Positions 60,359 through 64,000 of a stretch of 64,000 bases of DNA are shown piece by piece. The notes beneath the pieces are model-generated. The model was given only the letters and a program-made list of their open reading frames with translations, did no database searches and was not told where the DNA came from. The stretch is from Paenirhizobium selenitireducens ATCC BAA-1503 (GTDB taxonomy: Bacteria > Pseudomonadota > Alphaproteobacteria > Rhizobiales > Rhizobiaceae), in NCBI RefSeq assembly GCF_000518785.1, contig NZ_KI912496.1, positions 46,180-110,179 of the forward strand, written 5' to 3'. The translations under genes and the position numbers were made by a program. Positions within the stretch are counted from its first letter, which is position 1. Each line of letters starts with the position of its first letter.

Positions 60359-61072
60359 TCAGGCGACCGCGCGTAGTGCTCCGGCCTTGCCGAGTTGCAG
60401 CCTGCGGCAGCGCAACGCCTCGTGCATCAGCACTTCATCGGCGAAGGCGCGCGCGTTTTCCCGAGCCTTTTCCAGATTGCTGACGCGGCCGGCGGTGAGC
60501 GTGTGAAGCGTGCCGCCGCAGTCGAACACGTCGCGGAAGGCGGATCGCTCGATGATCGGCGTATCCATTACGTTGACACGGCGCTCGGCCAGCAAGGCCT
60601 TGACCGTCTGCAGGGCGCGCGTCGTGACCATCGAGTTGACGCGGGTGAGGACGACCGAGAACGGGATGTGGATGTTGCCCTTGTCGGCCAGATACTGCAT
60701 CAGCTCGATCACATGCGCGCCGCCCTGGGCATCCATCGAACAGCCCTGGATCGGGATCAGCACGTGGTTCGAATAGCCGATCGCCTTGGCGAGCAGCGGC
60801 GTGCGGGCACCCGGCAGGTCGATCAGCACATAGTCGGCTTCGCTGCGGCTTTCCTGGATGTGTTTTTCGAGCGAGGCCAGGGTGACATAGGGGATGACCT
60901 TGACCGTCGTCTTGTCCGCGGAATTCTCGCGCCAGCGGGTGATCCAGTACTGCGGATCGGCATCGAGCACGGTGACCCGGAAGCCCATCTGCTCGAGCTC
61001 GGTCGCCAGCAGGAGAACCGCGGTGGTCTTTCCCGCGCCGCCCTTGGTATTGGCAAAGGTGATGACCGGCAT
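60359..61072 (-). CDS. Orphan ParA/MinD-family ATPase (VirC1/PpfA-like)
   Basis: The 237-residue protein has the deviant Walker A KGGAGKTTAVLLLA (about 10-23, with the signature Lys), VTVLDADPQYWITRW and DYVLIDLPGARTPLL, all typical of ParA. It lacks the N-terminal DNA-binding extension of plasmid RepA, and there is no parB or repB in view. It follows cheB on the same strand after 127 bp, so it may position a chemoreceptor cluster, as PpfA does in Rhodobacter sphaeroides. The ATG at 61072 gives the normal N-terminus. Plasmid partitioning is an alternative. Confidence 0.87.
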   Translation of the reverse strand: MPVITFANTKGGAGKTTAVLLLATELEQMGFRVTVLDADPQYWITRWRENSADKTTVKVIPYVTLASLEKHIQESRSEADYVLIDLPGARTPLLAKAIGYSNHVLIPIQGCSMDAQGGAHVIELMQYLADKGNIHIPFSVVLTRVNSMVTTRALQTVKALLAERRVNVMDTPIIERSAFRDVFDCGGTLHTLTAGRVSNLEKARENARAFADEVLMHEALRCRRLQLGKAGALRAVA

Positions 61073-61199
61073 TGTCGATACTCCGGGTGTCAGGACGAAT
61101 CGCAGCCCGCCCAAGACGGGTGCTTTCTCGACCCCGATGTTCGGCGATTTATGGTTAACGGATATTGAAGGGCGCCCGCGAATTGTCGGCCGGTGACCA

Positions 61200-62282
61200 C
61201 TAGCGCCGGCGGTCCGCCGCGAGTATCTCGTGGGCGATCTGGTCGAGCGGTACGATCTTGTCGACGCCGCCGCGGGCCACGGCCTCCTTGGGCATGCCGT
61301 AGACGACGGAAGTCGCCTCGTCCTGGGCGATGGTATAGGCGCCGGCGTCGTGCATTTCGGCCATGCCGCGCGCGCCGTCATCGCCCATGCCGGTCATGAT
61401 GACGCCCATGGCATTCGCCCCGGCGGCCCGTGCCGCCGATCGGAACAGCACGTCGACGGACGGCCGGTGCCTTGACACCAGCGGCCCGGAGCGCACGGAG
61501 ACATGGTAGCGCGCACCCTGCCGTTCCAGCAGTATGTGGTGGTCGCCGGGGGCGATCAGCACGTGGCCACGCAAGACGGGATCACCGTCGACGGCCTCCT
61601 TGACCTCCATCTCGCACAGCGTGTTCAGCCGCTTGGCGAAGGCGGCGGTGAACTTCTCCGGCATGTGCTGGACGATGACGATGCCGGGGGCATTGGCCGG
61701 AAGGTGTTCGAGAAAGTCGCGCAACGCTTCCGTCCCGCCGGTCGATGCGCCGACGCAAATCACCATTTCCGTGGTCTTGGCCATAGCCCGGCCGGTGGGC
61801 GGCGGCAGGACCGCATCCGCGGTCAGCTTTGCCGAGGGACCGCTCATCGCGGCGCTGCGCCTGGCCCGGCCGATGACGCGGGCGTGCGCCGCGCTTTTGA
61901 CCACCTCGCAGATCCGCATGCCGGCTTCCGCCAGGTGATCGGCAGCGCCGATCTTCGGCTTCAGGATCACGTCGACGGCGCCAGCTTCGAGAGCCTGCAG
62001 CAGCGTTTCCGATCCCTGTTCCGTGAGCGACGAGCACATCACGACCGGAATGGGGCGTTGCGCCATGAGCTTGCGCAGGAAGGTGATGCCGTCCATGCGC
62101 GGCATCTCGACGTCGAGGGTGATGACGTCCGGGATCTCCTCCTGGATCTTGCGGGCGGCCATGAACGGGTCCGATGCGGTGCCGATGACCTCGATGTCCG
62201 GATCGGCCTCGAGAACGCGGCTCAGTGTCTGCCGGACGCTGGCGGAATCATCGATGATGAGGACTCGGACTCTCTTGGCCAT
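61200..62282 (-). CDS. cheB: Chemotaxis response regulator and protein-glutamate methylesterase
   Basis: The 360-residue protein has a receiver domain (about 1-120, VLIIDDSASVRQTL with the phospho-acceptor Asp in ITLDVEMPRMDG) and a methylesterase domain with catalytic Ser in GASTGGTEA, His in QHMPEKFT and Asp in MTGMGDDGARGM. It removes methyl groups from chemoreceptors when phosphorylated by CheA. It follows cheR after nine bases. The ATG at 62282 is used, not the TTG three bases upstream. Confidence 0.96.
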   Translation of the reverse strand: MAKRVRVLIIDDSASVRQTLSRVLEADPDIEVIGTASDPFMAARKIQEEIPDVITLDVEMPRMDGITFLRKLMAQRPIPVVMCSSLTEQGSETLLQALEAGAVDVILKPKIGAADHLAEAGMRICEVVKSAAHARVIGRARRSAAMSGPSAKLTADAVLPPPTGRAMAKTTEMVICVGASTGGTEALRDFLEHLPANAPGIVIVQHMPEKFTAAFAKRLNTLCEMEVKEAVDGDPVLRGHVLIAPGDHHILLERQGARYHVSVRSGPLVSRHRPSVDVLFRSAARAAGANAMGVIMTGMGDDGARGMAEMHDAGAYTIAQDEATSVVYGMPKEAVARGGVDKIVPLDQIAHEILAADRRR

Positions 62283-62291
62283 CAATCTGCG

Positions 62292-63143
62292 TCAGACCTT
62301 TTCGAAGACGGTGTTGGCCACCTGGCGGATCGGAAGGTCGAAGCCCGATACCGTCTCGGAATGCCCGATGAACAGATAGCCCCCCGGCACCAGGCAATCG
62401 ATGAGGCGGGAGAGGACGCGGTGCTGCGTCGGCTTGTCGAAGTAGATCAGCACATTGCGGCAGAAGATGATGTGCATGGGGTCGCCGATGCCATAGCTCG
62501 GATCCATCAGGTTGAGGCGGGCGAAGCCCACCTTGGAGCGGAGAGCGGGATGGATGCGGACCTCGCGACGGTGCGCATCGAGCGGCGTCATGACATAACG
62601 CTCGCGCAGTTCCGGCGGAACGGGGGCGACCATGTCGGCGCTGTAGATGCCGCGGCGTGCGGTCTGCAGAACGTCGGTGCTGAGGTCGGTCGCCAGGATC
62701 GCATAGTCCTGCTGCGGGTTGCCGCCGGTGAAATCGTCGAGCACCATGGAGATGGTGTAGGGTTCGGCACCGGTCGAGCATGCCGAACTCCAGATGCGGA
62801 AACGGCGCAGGTCCCTGGCGGCCAGTTTCGGCAGGGCGTGATCCCGCAGGTAGTTGAAGTGGTTCGGCTCGCGGAAGAAGTCCGTCTTGTTGGTGGTGAC
62901 GGCGTCGATCAGGAAGACCTTTTCCTGTTCAAGCCCATCATGCTTGAACAGGTAGTCGCAATAGTCATCGAAGCTGGAAATTCCGGTCGCCCGCAAGCGG
63001 CGACGCAGCCGACCTTCCAGCATGGTCATCTTGGTCGGCGGCATCTTGATGCCGCTGTAGTCATAGATGAAGCGCGCGAGCTGATCGAAGTTGCGTTTGC
63101 TGATATGGTCTTCGACGCAGGCAACGGTGGCGACTGCAGACAT
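62292..63143 (-). CDS. cheR: Chemotaxis protein methyltransferase
   Basis: The 283-residue protein has an N-terminal helical domain (about 15-85) and a SAM-binding methyltransferase domain with RFRIWSSACSTGAEPYTISM (about 130-149), ILATDLSTDVL and HIIFCRNVLIYFDK. It methylates receptor glutamates. It lies between cheW and cheB in the same direction. Confidence 0.96.
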   Translation of the reverse strand: MSAVATVACVEDHISKRNFDQLARFIYDYSGIKMPPTKMTMLEGRLRRRLRATGISSFDDYCDYLFKHDGLEQEKVFLIDAVTTNKTDFFREPNHFNYLRDHALPKLAARDLRRFRIWSSACSTGAEPYTISMVLDDFTGGNPQQDYAILATDLSTDVLQTARRGIYSADMVAPVPPELRERYVMTPLDAHRREVRIHPALRSKVGFARLNLMDPSYGIGDPMHIIFCRNVLIYFDKPTQHRVLSRLIDCLVPGGYLFIGHSETVSGFDLPIRQVANTVFEKV

Positions 63144-63161
63144 GCAAGGATTCCAGTCAGG

Positions 63162-63647
63162 TCAGGCGGCGTTACGGGCGGAGAGCAGGGCGGTATCGCC
63201 GCTCGACAGAAGCCGGGCGAGATCGACGATCACGACGAAGCCTTCATCGCGGCGGACGACGCCGGCAATGTAGTCCGAACTCCAGCGAACGCCGATCTCC
63301 GGGGCGGCCTCGATCTGGCTTTTGCGGAACGGGATGACCTCGAACACCCGGTCGGCGACCATGCCGAGCGAGAGCGTGCGGGATTCGAGCGGGATGTCGA
63401 GCACCAGGACGCGGGTGTTCGGTGTAGGCTCGGTCTTGGGAAGACCGAGCTTGAGCCTCAGATCGATGGTCGGCACGCCCTGGCCGCGCACGTCGCGCAG
63501 TCCGAGCAGATAGTCCGGTCCGTTGGGAATGCGGAAGAGATCCTCATAGTCGAGAATTTCGCGCACCACCTGGACCGGAACGGCAAAGACTTCCTTGCCG
63601 AGCGCGAAAGTCACAAACTGGGCTTCATCCGACATGCTGGCCATCAT
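63162..63647 (-). CDS. cheW: Chemotaxis scaffold protein
   Basis: The 161-residue protein is a complete CheW domain: QFVTFALGKEVFAVPVQVVR, PNGPDYLLGLRDVRGQGVPT and DLRLKLGLPKTEPTPNTRVL. It couples receptors to CheA. AAGGAG lies before the ATG at 63647, which overlaps the mcp stop by four bases. Confidence 0.95.
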   Translation of the reverse strand: MMASMSDEAQFVTFALGKEVFAVPVQVVREILDYEDLFRIPNGPDYLLGLRDVRGQGVPTIDLRLKLGLPKTEPTPNTRVLVLDIPLESRTLSLGMVADRVFEVIPFRKSQIEAAPEIGVRWSSDYIAGVVRRDEGFVVIVDLARLLSSGDTALLSARNAA

Positions 63648-64000
63648 GCGCTCTCCTTGAATTCGCTGTCGGTTGCGTCGGGACCACCCATGCTGAGGTC
63701 GAGAGCGAAGCCCTTGACCCGCGCCTGCTGGGCGGCAACGCTGCTCGAAGCCTTCTGGACCGGGCGAACCGGCGCCTTGGCGACGGGGGCGGGGCGGGCG
63801 CCTGCAGCCGGTTTCGGCTGAATGCCGCGGGCGACATTGTCGACCTTGAAGAAGGCGATCGAGCTCTGCAGCTCTTCCGCCTGGGCGGCCAGTTCTTCCG
63901 AGGTCGCCGACATTTCTTCCGAGGCGCCGGCATTCTGCTGGGTCACCTTGTCGAGCTGCTGGATCGCCTCGTTGATCTGGGCAGCCCCGATGTCCTGCTC
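63644..64000 (-). CDS. Methyl-accepting chemotaxis protein, C-terminal part (runs off the window)
   Basis: Only the last 118 residues are visible. The QDIGAAQINEAIQQLDKVTQ coiled-coil region, AGASEEMSATSEELAAQAEE (methylation-type glutamines and glutamates) and a Pro/Ala-rich tail ending EFKESA identify it. It lacks a CheR-docking NWETF-like pentapeptide. The sensor and any transmembrane part lie beyond 64000. Confidence 0.92.
   Translation of the reverse strand, partial: EQDIGAAQINEAIQQLDKVTQQNAGASEEMSATSEELAAQAEELQSSIAFFKVDNVARGIQPKPAAGARPAPVAKAPVRPVQKASSSVAAQQARVKGFALDLSMGGPDATDSEFKESA

Noticed and set aside
60359..61072. Plasmid repABC replication origin
   Set aside because: Only a ParA-like gene is present; there is no RepB or RepC, no centromere-like repeats and the protein lacks the RepA extension.
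1..64000. tRNA, rRNA, transposase or riboswitch
   Set aside because: Reading the intergenic regions showed no cloverleaf, CCA ends, transposase motifs or known aptamer cores. Short cryptic RNAs cannot be excluded by eye.

Overview
The window is GC-rich, densely packed alphaproteobacterial DNA that most resembles an accessory catabolic region of a Rhizobiaceae genome (Rhizobium, Shinella or Ensifer type). This rests on the many ABC and TRAP uptake systems, each with its own GntR, IclR, LuxR or AraC-type regulator, on a soxBDAG sarcosine oxidase operon, on RIME-like intergenic palindromes and on a rhizobial-style mcp-cheW-cheR-cheB block. Genus assignment is inference. No rRNA, tRNA, phage, transposase or CRISPR was seen.

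Layout. 127-6592 (+): FAD-linked hydroxyacid dehydrogenase, GntR regulator, FAH-family enzyme and a complete TRAP transporter. 6783-10641 (-): DMT-family exporter/permease, enolase-superfamily dehydratase, FAH hydrolase and SDR. 10827-16304 (-): Ldh-family reductase, DapA-like deaminase/aldolase, Xaa-Pro dipeptidase, D-amino-acid dehydrogenase and GntR regulator, resembling a hydroxyproline or N-methyl-amino-acid module. 16468-20341 (-): Pot-type ABC importer. 20449-25655 (-): six tightly coupled genes (NIPSNAP, aldehyde dehydrogenase, luciferase-like monooxygenase, flavin reductase, alpha/beta hydrolase, DUF1185-like protein) with their GntR regulator at 25856-26554. 26706-31733 (-): sarcosine oxidase soxBDAG with a divergent GlxA/AraC regulator. 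32834-39487: cupin regulator, SDR, second Pot-type importer and LuxR-type regulator. 39523-54363: L-fucose/L-fuconate-type pathway with a sugar ABC importer, IclR regulator, fuconolactonase and a CaiB plus signal-less binding-protein pair. 54972-60304 (+): galactofuranose/ribose-type ABC importer with GntR regulator. 60359-64000 (-): orphan ParA-like ATPase, cheB, cheR, cheW and the 3' end of an mcp.

How the parts fit. The region reads as a string of scavenging modules for plant- or soil-derived compounds: sugar acids and deoxy-sugars, amino-acid derivatives, N-methylated compounds and probably an N-heterocycle. Repeated operator-like palindromes let several regulators be matched to promoters: TTRTCAGACA for the first GntR, TTGTCGACA for the second, TATTATGGTNTACCA for the third, TATWTGAAW for IclR, and GGTRTATACCC at the LuxR promoter.

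The most promising candidate for a little-described system is the 20449-26554 operon. Its monooxygenase, reductase, aldehyde dehydrogenase and hydrolase match in kind the enzymes of oxidative ring cleavage of trigonelline, with extra DUF1185 and NIPSNAP members. The second is the fucose-type cluster with added CoA-transferase, MaoC hot-dog and cytoplasmic binding-protein-like genes. A nearly identical FAH/SDR gene pair occurs in both the first and the fucose-type cluster.
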